Positions 1 to 8,412 of a stretch of DNA of 64,000 nt are shown one piece after another; positions within the stretch are counted from its first letter, which is position 1, and each line of letters begins with the position of its first letter. The stretch spans positions 1 to 64,000 of the forward strand of contig NZ_JADOBQ010000008.1 in NCBI RefSeq assembly GCF_015644665.1, given 5' to 3'. Made by a program: the position numbers and the translations under genes. Origin of the DNA: Roseobacter sp. MH60115. GTDB lineage: Bacteria > Pseudomonadota > Alphaproteobacteria > Rhodobacterales > Rhodobacteraceae. Under the pieces are notes generated by a model. The model did no database searches and was not told the DNA's origin. It saw nothing but the letters and a program-made list of their open reading frames with translations.

Positions 1-506
1 CGGCGGCGATGACCGTGAGCATCGACGGCGAGGAGACGAAAGTGGACGTCTGCAACGTGATCCCGGCGATGAAGGCGGGGCGGATTGCGGAGATGGCGGG
101 CGTGACCGAGGGCAACTGGGCGCCGGTGAACGCGGCCGACATGAGCAGCAAGGCGGACCCGGACGTGCATGTGCTGGGCGATGCGAGCCAGCAGGGCGAT
201 ATGCCGAAATCCGGGTTCTCGGCGAATTCGCAGGCCAAGGTCTGCGCCAATGCGGTGCGCGGGGCGCTGACGGGGTCGAAGGTGTTCCCGGCGAAATTCT
301 CCAACACCTGCTGGTCGCTGATCGACGCCAATGACGGGGTGAAGGTGGGGGCGACCTACGAGGCGACGGCGGAGAAGATCGCCAAGGTGGACGGGTTCAT
401 CTCCGCCACCGGCGAGAGCCGCGACCTGCGCCGCGCCACCTACGAGGAATCCGAAGGCTGGTATAAGGGCATCACCGCAGACATGTTCGGCACGGGAGGC
501 AGCTGA
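1..506 (+). CDS. soxF: Flavocytochrome c sulfide dehydrogenase flavoprotein, C-terminal part (SoxF/FccB-like), truncated by window start
   Basis: The reading frame is already open at base 3 and ends at a TGA at 504-506, so only the last ~167 residues are present. The visible part contains the late FAD-binding segment (VHVLGDAS then MPKSGFSANSQAK), typical of disulfide-reductase-like flavoproteins, followed by the FCSD-type C-terminal domain (FSNTCWSLI, then a conserved acidic/aromatic tail ending GWYKGITADMFG). In the family this subunit oxidises sulfide in the periplasm and passes electrons to a cytochrome c partner. In Rhodobacterales soxF is usually the last gene of the sox thiosulfate-oxidation cluster, so the rest of sox probably lies to the left of the window. 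The family call rests on recognition of the C-terminal motifs; SoxF versus FccB is decided only by inferred context. Confidence 0.82.
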   Translation, partial: AAMTVSIDGEETKVDVCNVIPAMKAGRIAEMAGVTEGNWAPVNAADMSSKADPDVHVLGDASQQGDMPKSGFSANSQAKVCANAVRGALTGSKVFPAKFSNTCWSLIDANDGVKVGATYEATAEKIAKVDGFISATGESRDLRRATYEESEGWYKGITADMFGTGGS

Positions 507-583
507 CCCCGACGGATGGGACAAATCCGTGGACGGACTGGCGCCCGCGACCTAGGTTCGGGGGCACCGGAGGAAGTCTGCCC

Positions 584-1501
584 ATGTGTCGTATCCTGTT
601 GTGCCTGTGTCTGATGCTGGTCTCGGCCGCCCAGGCGGTTGCTGATCGCGCCGCCTATGTGGAGCTGGCGCGCAAGGGCTGGAACTACCAGCTGCGCACC
701 ACGATGATCGGGCGCGACATGTCGATCCCCGTGCATATCAACGGGCGGGATCTGGCGGGGGCGAGCCTGTGTCTGGTGGGCGAGCGCCCGCATCCCAATT
801 CGCTGGATGTGATCAACGCCTTCCGCGATCTGGCCCGCCATGTCTTTGGCAAGCCCTTGCCCATGCGCTATGCCGGGGCGGCGGCCAGCGGGTGTGGTTC
901 CGGGCGCACGGTGGTGCTGCGGCTCTATTCCGGGCATCCGCCCAATCAGGCACTCTCGGATGATCTGCGCTGGATGAACGGCGTCTACCAGTTGGGTCTG
1001 CCCAATCGCCGGTTCTTTGCGGCCACCTCACCGGCCATGGCGCAGACCTTCTTTGGCCGGCGGGGGCAGGGCACGCATATCATGGTCAAGCAGCCGCGGG
1101 GGGGCGCCGTGGGCGCGTTGGAGCGGTCGTTCTACACCTCCATTCTGGTGGAAGAGCTGTTCCAGTCCTTCACCTTTGGCATGGATATCCTGCTGTTCGA
1201 CCGGGCCGCCGCGTTCCAGTCGAAACTGCAGGAGACGCCGCTGAACCTCGAACGGCTGCCGTGGGAGTCGCGTGGGTTCATGCGGGCGCTTTTGCAGTCG
1301 AACCCGGTGGGGCTCTGTGCCTTTGACGTCTTCATGATGCACGCGGTGGCCGAAGCGCCGGTCGATGAAACAACAGAGCCGGGGTTCATCGACTATGTGG
1401 ACGAGGCTTATGACACGCTGGCCGCGCAGGCGGCTGAAACCATGGCCGACGTGCGCTTTGCGGGCCTGATCGCGCCCCGGTGCCAGCGCGCGCCGATCTG
1501 A
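584..1501 (+). CDS. Secreted DUF2927-like protein
   Basis: A 305-residue protein with a clear signal peptide (a hydrophobic stretch ending AQAVA near residue 20). It starts at ATG 584 behind GGAGGAAG with 7-nt spacing. The body contains conserved-looking blocks DLARHVFGKPLP, RWMNGVYQLG and SILVEELFQSFTFGMD, the last resembling the E-[LS]-x-Q-x-x-x-x-x-D segment of DUF2927, a family of exported proteins of unknown role. It follows soxF by 77 bases on the same strand but the gap and its own ribosome site leave co-transcription open. No catalytic motif or cofactor site is evident. I am fairly sure it is exported and only moderately sure of the DUF assignment. Confidence 0.72.
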   Translation: MCRILLCLCLMLVSAAQAVADRAAYVELARKGWNYQLRTTMIGRDMSIPVHINGRDLAGASLCLVGERPHPNSLDVINAFRDLARHVFGKPLPMRYAGAAASGCGSGRTVVLRLYSGHPPNQALSDDLRWMNGVYQLGLPNRRFFAATSPAMAQTFFGRRGQGTHIMVKQPRGGAVGALERSFYTSILVEELFQSFTFGMDILLFDRAAAFQSKLQETPLNLERLPWESRGFMRALLQSNPVGLCAFDVFMMHAVAEAPVDETTEPGFIDYVDEAYDTLAAQAAETMADVRFAGLIAPRCQRAPI

Positions 1502-1592
1502 GCGGGTCATACTTTCGGGTGTATTTGCGCAAGCGCCGCCTGCGGGTACCGTGGTCGTGCAAGCCCGCCCCTTGAGGCGGTCGGGAGGACAT

Positions 1593-2549
1593 ATGGATAC
1601 ACGACCCGAGCCTGCGGAGCACGGCGTGGCGGCCCTGTCATCGTTTTTGGCAAGTGGTCTGGTGGGCCATGAGGTCCTGATCGAGCGGTTGCTGGTGGCG
1701 CTGCTGGCCGATGGGCATCTGCTGGTCGAGGGGCCGCCGGGGCTGGCAAAGACCCGTGCGGTCAAATGGCTGTCGGACGCGGTGGAGGGCACGTTTGCCC
1801 GCATCCAGTGTACGCCGGACCTGATGCCGTCGGACCTGACCGGCACGCCGGTCTACAAGCCGCAGGACGGCAGTTTCGAATTCGTGCCCGGCCCGGTCTT
1901 CAACAACCTGGTGCTGGTGGATGAGATCAACCGCGCGCCGCCCAAGGTGCAATCGGCCCTGCTGGAGGCGATGGCGGAGCATCAGGTGACCGCGGGCAAC
2001 GAAACGCACGCGCTGCCCGATCCGTTTCTGGTGGTGGCCACGCAGAACCCGATTGAGCATGACGGGACCTTTCCGCTGCCCGAAGCGCAGCTGGACCGCT
2101 TCCTGCTGCATGTGGTGCTGGAGCTGCCGGGGCTGGCGGTCGAGCGGCGGATTCTCGATCTGGTCGAGGCGGAGACGCAGGCGGGGGCTCCGCCTGCACA
2201 GGTGTTCACGTTGGAGGATTTGAACGTGGCGCGGGCGGCGGTGCGGGCGGTGCATCTGGCGCCCGAGCTGCGTGATTTCATCGTGCGGCTGGTGCATGCC
2301 ACGCGGGAGGGACCGCAGGCGGGGGATATCGAACACGCGGTGTCGCCCCGTGGCTCGCTGGCGCTGGCGGCAGCGGCGCGGGCGCGGGCCTATTTGCAGG
2401 GGCGCGACTATGCGATGCCTGAGGATGTGACGGCGATGGCTGGGGATGCTCTGGCGCACCGGATGGTGTTGAGCTGGCGCGCGGTGGCGGATGGACGCAA
2501 ACCGCGCGACGTGGTGGCGGATATTCTGAACGCCACGCCCCCCTTATGA
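1593..2549 (+). CDS. MoxR-family AAA+ ATPase
   Basis: A 318-residue protein when started at ATG 1593, chosen because GGGAGGAC lies 3-10 bases upstream; an earlier in-frame start would have no ribosome site. The Walker A motif is GPPGLAKTRA and the Walker B region is LVLVDEINRAPPKVQSALLEAM, both diagnostic of the MoxR group, followed by the sensor-1 ATQNP segment and a C-terminal lid domain with SPRGSLAL. MoxR ATPases act as chaperones that activate or insert metal into von Willebrand A-containing partners. It is the first gene of a seven-gene operon (to 7513) whose other members are exactly such partners, and its stop overlaps the next start by ATGA. Confidence 0.95.
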   Translation: MDTRPEPAEHGVAALSSFLASGLVGHEVLIERLLVALLADGHLLVEGPPGLAKTRAVKWLSDAVEGTFARIQCTPDLMPSDLTGTPVYKPQDGSFEFVPGPVFNNLVLVDEINRAPPKVQSALLEAMAEHQVTAGNETHALPDPFLVVATQNPIEHDGTFPLPEAQLDRFLLHVVLELPGLAVERRILDLVEAETQAGAPPAQVFTLEDLNVARAAVRAVHLAPELRDFIVRLVHATREGPQAGDIEHAVSPRGSLALAAAARARAYLQGRDYAMPEDVTAMAGDALAHRMVLSWRAVADGRKPRDVVADILNATPPL

Positions 2550-3448
2550 TCGAGGCGCTGGATGTTCCGGGCGTCTCGCTGCGCTCTGACGCCCTGATTG
2601 CCCTGCGCCGTGTGGCCTTGTCTGCGCAATCCCCCCCGGTGCTGGCGGCGCTGCCCGGCGGCTTTGCCACCCGGCGCAAGGGGCACGGGCTCGAAGTGGC
2701 CGATATGCGCGAATACGTGGCCGGTGACGACCTGCGGCATCTCGACCGGGGCACCACCGCGCGGACCGGCCGGTTGCACGTGCGCCAGTTCCAAGAGGAG
2801 CGCGACCGTGTCAGCCTGCTGATCGCAGACTTTCGGCCTGCGATGTTCTGGGGTCTGCGCCGGGCGTTCCGGTCGGTCTGCGTGGCCGAGGCGCTGAGCC
2901 TCATTGGCTGGACGGTGGTGGAGAGCGGCGGGCGCGTGGGGTTGCTGGCGGTGACGGGCGCTGACCCGGTGATCGTGCCCGCGCGGGGGCGGACCCGCGG
3001 GATGCTGGATGTCATTGGCGGCATGGTGCAGGCGCATCAGGCGGGGCTCGCGGCGATGGCGGCAGGGCAGGGGGCGGATACCCCGCTGGATCAGGCGCTG
3101 TCGCGGGCGGACCGGCTGGTGCCCTCGGGCGCGGAGTTGGTGATTGCCTCCGGCTTTGACACACCTGGGGCGGGCTTGGCCGACCGGCTCGACGCGCTGG
3201 CCCGGCGGCGGGTGCCACATTTGCTGATGGTGACGGATGCGCAGATCGGGCGGATGCCGCAGGGGCGGTACCCGATCCGGATGGCGGATGGGCGGCGAAT
3301 ACGGGTGACGCTGGGGGGCGGTGAGACGCCCGAGGATCCTCTGCGGCAGATTGCCGGGCGCGCGGCGCTGGTGCTGGATGCGGGCGAAAGCGTCGAACAG
3401 ACGGCGCGGCGCATCGTGGCGGGCCGTCCGGCGGAGCGGGCAGCATGA
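2546..3448 (+). CDS. DUF58 domain protein of the MoxR/Bat operon
   Basis: A 300-residue cytoplasmic protein overlapping the MoxR stop codon by four bases (ATGA at 2546). The DUF58 signature is seen around residues 50-85: GLEVADMREYVAGDDLRHLDRGTTAR followed by HVRQFQEERD, the usual DxRxYxxGDDxRxIDW-like block in which the terminal Trp-Arg part is changed. DUF58 proteins have a vWA-like fold and nearly always sit directly after moxR. A histidine/arginine-rich central segment and a C-terminal Rossmann-like half follow. It probably acts with the ATPase upstream and with the membrane vWA proteins downstream; its molecular activity is unknown. Confidence 0.9.
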   Translation: MIEALDVPGVSLRSDALIALRRVALSAQSPPVLAALPGGFATRRKGHGLEVADMREYVAGDDLRHLDRGTTARTGRLHVRQFQEERDRVSLLIADFRPAMFWGLRRAFRSVCVAEALSLIGWTVVESGGRVGLLAVTGADPVIVPARGRTRGMLDVIGGMVQAHQAGLAAMAAGQGADTPLDQALSRADRLVPSGAELVIASGFDTPGAGLADRLDALARRRVPHLLMVTDAQIGRMPQGRYPIRMADGRRIRVTLGGGETPEDPLRQIAGRAALVLDAGESVEQTARRIVAGRPAERAA

Positions 3449-3807
3449 CGGACCGGGCGCTCAGCGAAGAGGCGATGCTGGCGAGCCTGCGGGACATTCA
3501 TCTGCCTGCCGAGACGGCGGGGGGTCTTGCGGCAGATATCGCCGTGGTCATCGGGTTGGCGAGCCTTGTTGCACTCATGCTGGTGGGGCTGGCGCGTTTG
3601 CTGAGCCTGAAGGTGCGGGCCGCGCCGGTGGAACGCCCTCTGGCCGGTCTGCAGGATCTGCCGGAAGCGGACCGGCGCGTGGTGTTGTTGCATGTGTTGC
3701 GGGAGGCCGCGCCCGAGCGTTATGCGGCGATCCGGGGCGCGATCTACGAACCCGGTGGTGGCGTCGATCTGGCTACGCTGGAAGCCGAGGTGCGCGCCCG
3801 TGCTTGA
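3445..3807 (+). CDS. DUF4381-type small membrane protein
   Basis: A 120-residue protein overlapping the DUF58 gene by ATGA. Residues ~28-52 form one transmembrane helix (IAVVIGLASLVALMLVGLARLL), preceded by an extra-cytoplasmic N-terminus containing MLASLRDIHLP, which matches the DUF4381 pattern of 'LRDIHLP' before the membrane helix. The C-terminal half is a cytoplasmic acidic/arginine-rich helix region. In MoxR/Bat operons this small protein sits between DUF58 and the first vWA protein, exactly as here, and probably links the soluble and membrane parts. Function beyond that is not known. Confidence 0.82.
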   Translation: MTDRALSEEAMLASLRDIHLPAETAGGLAADIAVVIGLASLVALMLVGLARLLSLKVRAAPVERPLAGLQDLPEADRRVVLLHVLREAAPERYAAIRGAIYEPGGGVDLATLEAEVRARA

Positions 3808-4762
3808 GCTGGCCGATCCCTGGATGCTGCTTCTGTTGCCGTTGCCTGTGCTGGCCATGCGGCTTTGGGTCACGGCGCAGATGGTGGGGGGCGCGATCAC
3901 GGTGCCCGACCGGATTGGCGGTGCGCTGATTGCTGCGGGCGCGCGTCGGGCGGGGTCCACGGGACTGCAGCTGCGGCAGAGTGTGCTCTGGGCAATCTGG
4001 GGGCTGCTGCTGCTGGCCGCCGCAGGGCCGCGTGATCTGGCGCCGGTCTCGGCGCTGAAGGTGACCGGGCGCGATCTTGCCATTGTGCTTGATCTGTCGG
4101 GGTCCATGGTGCGCGATGACTTCTACCTTGATGATCGCCAGATCACGCGGCTGGAGGCGGTGACCACCGTGGGGGCCGATTTCGCGCGGCGGCGGGGCGG
4201 CGACCGGGTGGCGCTGATCGTCTTCGGCTCGGAGGCTTATTACGCCGCGCCCTTCACCTTTGACGTGGAGGCCATTGCGAAGCGGATCGAAGGCGCCACC
4301 ATCGGGATTTCGGGGCGCGCGACGAACATCTCCGACGGGTTGGGCCTCGCGATCAAGCGCATGGCCGACAGCGCAGCGGCGAGCCGCGTGGTGATCCTGC
4401 TGTCTGACGGGGTGAACAATGCGGGGGCCACGAACCCGCGCGGCGTGGCGGAGCTGGCCGCGCGCAATGGCATTCGGGTGCACACCATTGCGATGGGGCC
4501 GAAGGACCTGAGCACGGCGGAACTGGGGGAGCGCGGCGTGGTCGATGCCGCCACCCTGCGTGCGATTGCCGAGATTTCGGGGGGCGAGAGTTTCCGGGTG
4601 AAGACAACGGATGATCTGGCCGCCGTCGCCGAGGCGCTGGACCGGCTGGAGGCGACGGACAGCGACGGCTTGGCCGCCGAGGTGTTCCGCGACTACTGGG
4701 TCTGGCCGGCGGGCCTCGCTGTCTGTCTTGGGTTGTGGCTGGGGTGGAGGGAGCTGTCATGA
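3800..4762 (+). CDS. von Willebrand factor A membrane protein (BatA-like)
   Basis: The start is taken as GTG 3800, which overlaps the end of the DUF4381 gene by 8 bases and gives the expected N-terminus (LELADPWMLLLLPLPVLAMRLW, first membrane helix). The vWA domain occupies roughly residues 90-280: the MIDAS motif is DLSGSM (DxSxS) with a later conserved Thr in GRATNISDGL and Asp in LLSDGVNNAG. A second membrane helix near the C-terminus (YWVWPAGLAVCLGLWLGW) anchors the protein so that the vWA domain faces the periplasm. These proteins are the partners of MoxR ATPases in Bat-type systems, implicated in envelope stress or metalloprotein maturation. The MIDAS is intact, so metal-dependent adhesion is expected. 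Confidence 0.9.
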   Translation: MLELADPWMLLLLPLPVLAMRLWVTAQMVGGAITVPDRIGGALIAAGARRAGSTGLQLRQSVLWAIWGLLLLAAAGPRDLAPVSALKVTGRDLAIVLDLSGSMVRDDFYLDDRQITRLEAVTTVGADFARRRGGDRVALIVFGSEAYYAAPFTFDVEAIAKRIEGATIGISGRATNISDGLGLAIKRMADSAAASRVVILLSDGVNNAGATNPRGVAELAARNGIRVHTIAMGPKDLSTAELGERGVVDAATLRAIAEISGGESFRVKTTDDLAAVAEALDRLEATDSDGLAAEVFRDYWVWPAGLAVCLGLWLGWRELS

Positions 4763-5658
4763 GCGGCGCCGATCTGACCTTGCTGCGGCCCGCGTGGCTT
4801 TTGGCGCTGCCGGTGCTGCTCCTGTTCGCTTGGTGGCTTTATACGCGCCGGGGAGGTTTGGGCGATTGGCAGAAGGCGTCGGACCCGGCGCTGTTGCGCG
4901 CCATGGCGGCCCTCGGACGGGTGGACAAGAGCGCCAGCGCCGCACCCCTGCTGGCCTTGATGGGCGCGCTTGCGCTGATCGTCATCGGTCTTGCTGGGCC
5001 AGCTGTTGAACGACGCGACACGCTGTCGTTTCGCAATCTGGATGCGGTGGTCTTTGTCATCGACGCGTCGCCCAGCGTGACCGAAGATGCGCGCTGGGCG
5101 CAGATGCTGACCATGGGGCGGTTTGGTCTCGCCTCGCTGGGCACCCGCCCCGGGGGGCTGATCGTTTATGCCGGTGACGCCTATGTGGCCACGGACATGA
5201 CGCTGGATCACCTGCAATTGGGGCAGACGCTGTCGCTGATCGGCGCCGAAACGGTGCCGGACCCTGGGTCGCGGCCCGAACGGGGACTGCGGATGGCGGC
5301 GGAGTTGCTCGCGGAGGCGGAGGTCGTGGCGGGCGACGTGGTCCTGATGACGGACGGGGCGGGTCTGGGGCCTGCCTCGCTGCAGGCGGCGGGAACCATC
5401 GCGGCGCAGGGCGCGCGGCTGTCGCTGATTGCGCTCAACGCACCGTCAGCGGCATTTGACACCCATGCGGCGGCGGGGCAGGGCCGGGTGTTCACCCTCG
5501 ACCAGACCGAGGCGCTGGCCAACTGGCTGTCGGCAGAGGCCCGCACGCGGTTGCAGCAGCAGGACTATCCGCTGCTCTTCTGGCACGACATGGGCCGCTA
5601 TCTGCTGCTGCTGGCGCTGTTGCCGATGCTGTTGCTCTTTCGCAGGCAGATGTCATGA
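4759..5658 (+). CDS. Second von Willebrand factor A membrane protein (BatB-like)
   Basis: A 299-residue protein beginning at ATG 4759 inside the preceding stop (ATGA), behind GGGTGGAGGGAG. An N-terminal membrane helix (PAWLLALPVLLLFAWWLY), a second at ~60-80, a vWA domain with an intact DxSxS motif (VIDASPS) and a terminal membrane helix (YLLLLALLPMLLLF) reproduce the BatB layout. The vWA domain is less typical than that of its neighbour: the region after the MIDAS retains LMTDGAGLG as the conserved Asp loop. Together the two vWA proteins would form a membrane pair served by MoxR. The assignment as 'B' rests on order in the operon and on divergence from the first copy. Confidence 0.87.
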   Translation: MSGADLTLLRPAWLLALPVLLLFAWWLYTRRGGLGDWQKASDPALLRAMAALGRVDKSASAAPLLALMGALALIVIGLAGPAVERRDTLSFRNLDAVVFVIDASPSVTEDARWAQMLTMGRFGLASLGTRPGGLIVYAGDAYVATDMTLDHLQLGQTLSLIGAETVPDPGSRPERGLRMAAELLAEAEVVAGDVVLMTDGAGLGPASLQAAGTIAAQGARLSLIALNAPSAAFDTHAAAGQGRVFTLDQTEALANWLSAEARTRLQQQDYPLLFWHDMGRYLLLLALLPMLLLFRRQMS

Positions 5659-6329
5659 GGGTTTTGGCGATGATATCGGCCATTGCCCTGGCTTTGGCGC
5701 TGCTGCTCGGCGGGACGGCACCTTTCGGACGGGTGCTGATGGCGGCGGGCCTGCCGGGGTTGGCGGTGCCGTTTTTCGCAACGCCGGACTGGCAGGGTGC
5801 GGCACTCTATCGCGCGGGGCGGTATGATGCGGCGGCAGAGCGGTTTGCGGCGGCGGGTGACCCGTTCAACCTTGGTAATGCGGAGGCTCATCGCGGCCAA
5901 CATGCGGCGGCGCTGGAAGCGTTCGATCTGGCGCAGGCGCGCGGGCACCCCGATGCGGAGGCGAATTTCGATGTGGTTGCGGCCTACTACGCGGGCCTCG
6001 GGATCGATCCCGAGGCGCTGGGGCTCTTCCCCGAACGCAAGCAGGGGCCAACCGAGGAGAGCTTTGTCGGGCGGGGCGATGGCCGCGCGGCGGGCACCGG
6101 CGATGAGGTCACCAACAACAATACGATGCTGGGGCTGGCGGAGTTGCAAAGCCGGGGACAGCTTGGCGTGCGACGGGTGTTTGACGACAAGTTCATGGTG
6201 GCGGACGAACGCTGGCTGCGGCAGCTGGCCGATGTGCCGGGCGAGTACATGGCGGCAAGGATCGCGCAGGAGCACAAGCGGCGCGTCAAGGCTGGGCTGG
6301 CGCCGCCTCCGCCGGAGGATCCGCGATGA
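5655..6329 (+). CDS. TPR-type protein of the MoxR/Bat operon (BatC/E-like)
   Basis: A 224-residue protein overlapping its upstream neighbour by ATGA. It has an N-terminal hydrophobic signal/anchor, then residues ~45-110 with two tetratricopeptide-like helical pairs (GAALYRAGRYDAAAERFAAAG and NLGNAEAHRGQHAAALEAFDLA), with the Gly/Ala/Tyr spacing typical of TPR. The C-terminal half ends in a proline-rich tail (LAPPPPEDP). BatC- and BatE-type proteins of this kind are periplasmic TPR adaptors in the same operons. No enzyme motif is visible. Confidence 0.82.
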   Translation: MRVLAMISAIALALALLLGGTAPFGRVLMAAGLPGLAVPFFATPDWQGAALYRAGRYDAAAERFAAAGDPFNLGNAEAHRGQHAAALEAFDLAQARGHPDAEANFDVVAAYYAGLGIDPEALGLFPERKQGPTEESFVGRGDGRAAGTGDEVTNNNTMLGLAELQSRGQLGVRRVFDDKFMVADERWLRQLADVPGEYMAARIAQEHKRRVKAGLAPPPPEDPR

Positions 6330-7513
6330 GGGTGCTACTGTGCCTGCTCTGGTTGCTGTTGCCCACCGGCCTTGCCGCGCAGTCGAAGACGGTGCTGCCG
6401 TCAGATCTGACCCTGTGGATCGAGGTGGAGGAGACGGCGCATACGCCACTGGTCAAGGAGATGGTGCTGATCACCATTCGCGGCATCTACCGGCGTCACA
6501 TCACACGGGAACAGCTGGTGCAGCCGGATTTCGACGGGTTCAGCTGGACGCAGCTGGGCAATGATGACTGGCGCGAGGAGCGGCTCAATGGCGAGAAGGT
6601 CAAGACCTTTCGCCGGCGTATGGCGATCTATCCCGACCGGGCGGGGCCGCTGACCATCGGAGCGTTTGCGCATCAGCTGACCCTGACGGATGAGCGCGAC
6701 GACTGGTTTGAACACGCGGTCCGGTCGGAGCCCGTGACCATCGAGGTGGACCCCGCGCCTGTCGGTGAAGGCTGGTGGTTCCCGGTCAAGGAGCTGAAGA
6801 TTTCGGATCAGTGGTCGAATGCGCCGGATCAGCTGAAGCCCGGTGAGGGCGTGCTGCGCGTTATTCGGATCGAAGCGCTGGGGGTCACGCCCGAGATGCT
6901 GCCGCCGATGCCTCAGCTGACCTCGCCCTCGGCAATGATCTTTCCGCACCCCGAGAAACGCTTTGCCGAACTGTCGCCGAACGGGCCGCAGTCCTTCGCT
7001 TTCTGGCGTTGGACGATCCGGCCCAGCAATGACACTTCGACCATCGTGGAGCCCTTGAGCTTCGACTATTTCGACACGGCCAATCGCGTGGCGCGCAGCG
7101 TGACCATCAGCGCACAGCGGGTGGCCTATGGGGATGTGGTCCCGGAGGCCGCCGCGTCCCGGGCCGATACTGTTCCCGACCCTGTGCGATTGCCCGGCTG
7201 GGGCTTGGCGGTGCTGGCCGCGTGCGTGGTGCTTGCGGGTACGTTTTTTGGATGCAGTGGTCGCCAGCTGACCGGGCTGCGGGCGTTGCAGCGCTTTGGC
7301 CCCTTCGACCCGCTGGCCCGGCAGATGCGGCAGGCGGCGCGGGCAGGCCGGGTGCAGGACGTGCGCCGGGCGGCGGAGGCGATGCTGCGGCGGGATGGCC
7401 CCTCGGACAGCCGCATGAAGCTGTTGCGACAGCTTGACTGCGCGGTTTTTGGCCCGGACGACAGCCCCCACCCGCTGATGCCCTTTGCGCGGTTGTTTCT
7501 GGCTGCTGCATGA
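6326..7513 (+). CDS. BatD-like periplasmic membrane protein
   Basis: A 395-residue protein overlapping the TPR gene by ATGA, with an N-terminal signal peptide (LLCLLWLLLPTGLAAQ), a long beta-rich periplasmic part with the BatD-like N-terminal LTLWIEVEE...LVKEMVLI strands, one membrane helix (LAVLAACVVLAGTFFG, about residue 290-305), and a C-terminal cytoplasmic helical domain containing RAAEAMLRRDG. It is the last gene of the MoxR/Bat operon; 173 bases separate it from the next gene. BatD-type proteins have oxygen-tolerance annotation in some databases, but a direct role is not established. Confidence 0.82.
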   Translation: MRVLLCLLWLLLPTGLAAQSKTVLPSDLTLWIEVEETAHTPLVKEMVLITIRGIYRRHITREQLVQPDFDGFSWTQLGNDDWREERLNGEKVKTFRRRMAIYPDRAGPLTIGAFAHQLTLTDERDDWFEHAVRSEPVTIEVDPAPVGEGWWFPVKELKISDQWSNAPDQLKPGEGVLRVIRIEALGVTPEMLPPMPQLTSPSAMIFPHPEKRFAELSPNGPQSFAFWRWTIRPSNDTSTIVEPLSFDYFDTANRVARSVTISAQRVAYGDVVPEAAASRADTVPDPVRLPGWGLAVLAACVVLAGTFFGCSGRQLTGLRALQRFGPFDPLARQMRQAARAGRVQDVRRAAEAMLRRDGPSDSRMKLLRQLDCAVFGPDDSPHPLMPFARLFLAAA

Positions 7514-7520
7514 TTCTGCG

Positions 7521-7537
7521 CCCCGGTCCGCGCGGGG
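7521..7537. terminator. Weak hairpin after the MoxR/Bat operon
   Basis: CCCCG and CGGGG form a 5-bp stem around a 7-base loop, eight bases after the BatD-like stop codon. There is no T-run behind it, so it may be a 3'-end stabiliser rather than an intrinsic terminator. Confidence 0.3.
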
Positions 7538-7686
7538 CCAAAAGATGCAAAATAGTGACAAAACAGGTGTTTGGCCGGTAGGGAACTCGCTCATTTCGGG
7601 AATTTACCAGCGTTTTTCCGGACAAATGAGCACTATTGGTTGAAAATGAGACCAGTGTGGGTAGCATCGGCACCGGGAGGAACCTT

Positions 7687-8400
7687 ATGGAACACGCAAG
7701 TGCGCCTGCTGTTCGGAATGTGGTTTCGGACATTCTGATCGTTGACGACCATCCGCTTTATAGTGATGCGCTGGAATCGGCGCTGGAGATTGTGTTCGAA
7801 GCGCCGACCATCCGCAAAGCCCGCAACCTTGCCGATGCGCTGAACGAGGCAAAAAGCGGATTTGACCCCGAGCTGGTCATGTTCGATTTGAAACTGCCGG
7901 ATGTGAGCGGGATCTCGGGGTTTGAGAGCCTGCGCGAACAGCTGCCGGAGGCGAAAATCCTGGTGGTGTCGTCGCTGGCCTCATTTGATCTGGTGCAGTC
8001 GCTGCTCAAGCGCGGGGCCTGTGGCTTTCTGCCGAAAGACACCTCGGCAAACGGATTGCGTGCCGCTCTGGCGGATGTCGTGGCCGGGCGCACCTATGTG
8101 CCGAAAGACTATCAGACGCCGGACTACGCGCCGGAAGCAACCGAGCTTTTCGATCACCCGAAGCTGGCCGAACTGACCCCGCAGCAAAAGCGCATCATGC
8201 GGCTGATCTGCCGGGGCAAGCCCAACAAGCAGATCGCCTATGAGCTGTCGCTGGCCGAAGCGACGGTCAAGGCGCATATCACCGCCCTGCTGCGGCGGCT
8301 TGGCGTGCACAACCGGACGCAGGCGGTGGTGCTGGTGGAGGGGGTCATCGCCTCGCAACGTGGCGGGGAGCCCGAAGCACGCGCTTTCCTGATGCAATAG
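7687..8400 (+). CDS. LuxR/NarL-type response regulator, candidate C1 regulator (FlhR/RfdR-like)
   Basis: Started at ATG 7687 (GGGAGGAACCTT just upstream) it is 237 residues. The receiver domain has the acidic pair VDDHPLYSDA and the phospho-acceptor Asp at residue 67 in MFDLKLPD, with the conserved Lys in FLPKDTS. The C-terminal LuxR helix-turn-helix is complete: LTPQQKRIMRLICRG, then KQIAYELSLAEATVKAHI. It is followed by a FIST protein and a hybrid kinase, and a few kilobases later by the glutathione-dependent formaldehyde genes. In Paracoccus and Rhodobacter a response regulator/hybrid-kinase pair (FlhRS, RfdRS) controls those genes, so the same job is inferred here but not shown by the sequence. 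Confidence 0.9.
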   Translation: MEHASAPAVRNVVSDILIVDDHPLYSDALESALEIVFEAPTIRKARNLADALNEAKSGFDPELVMFDLKLPDVSGISGFESLREQLPEAKILVVSSLASFDLVQSLLKRGACGFLPKDTSANGLRAALADVVAGRTYVPKDYQTPDYAPEATELFDHPKLAELTPQQKRIMRLICRGKPNKQIAYELSLAEATVKAHITALLRRLGVHNRTQAVVLVEGVIASQRGGEPEARAFLMQ

Positions 8401-8412
8401 GGAGGCGCCGCC

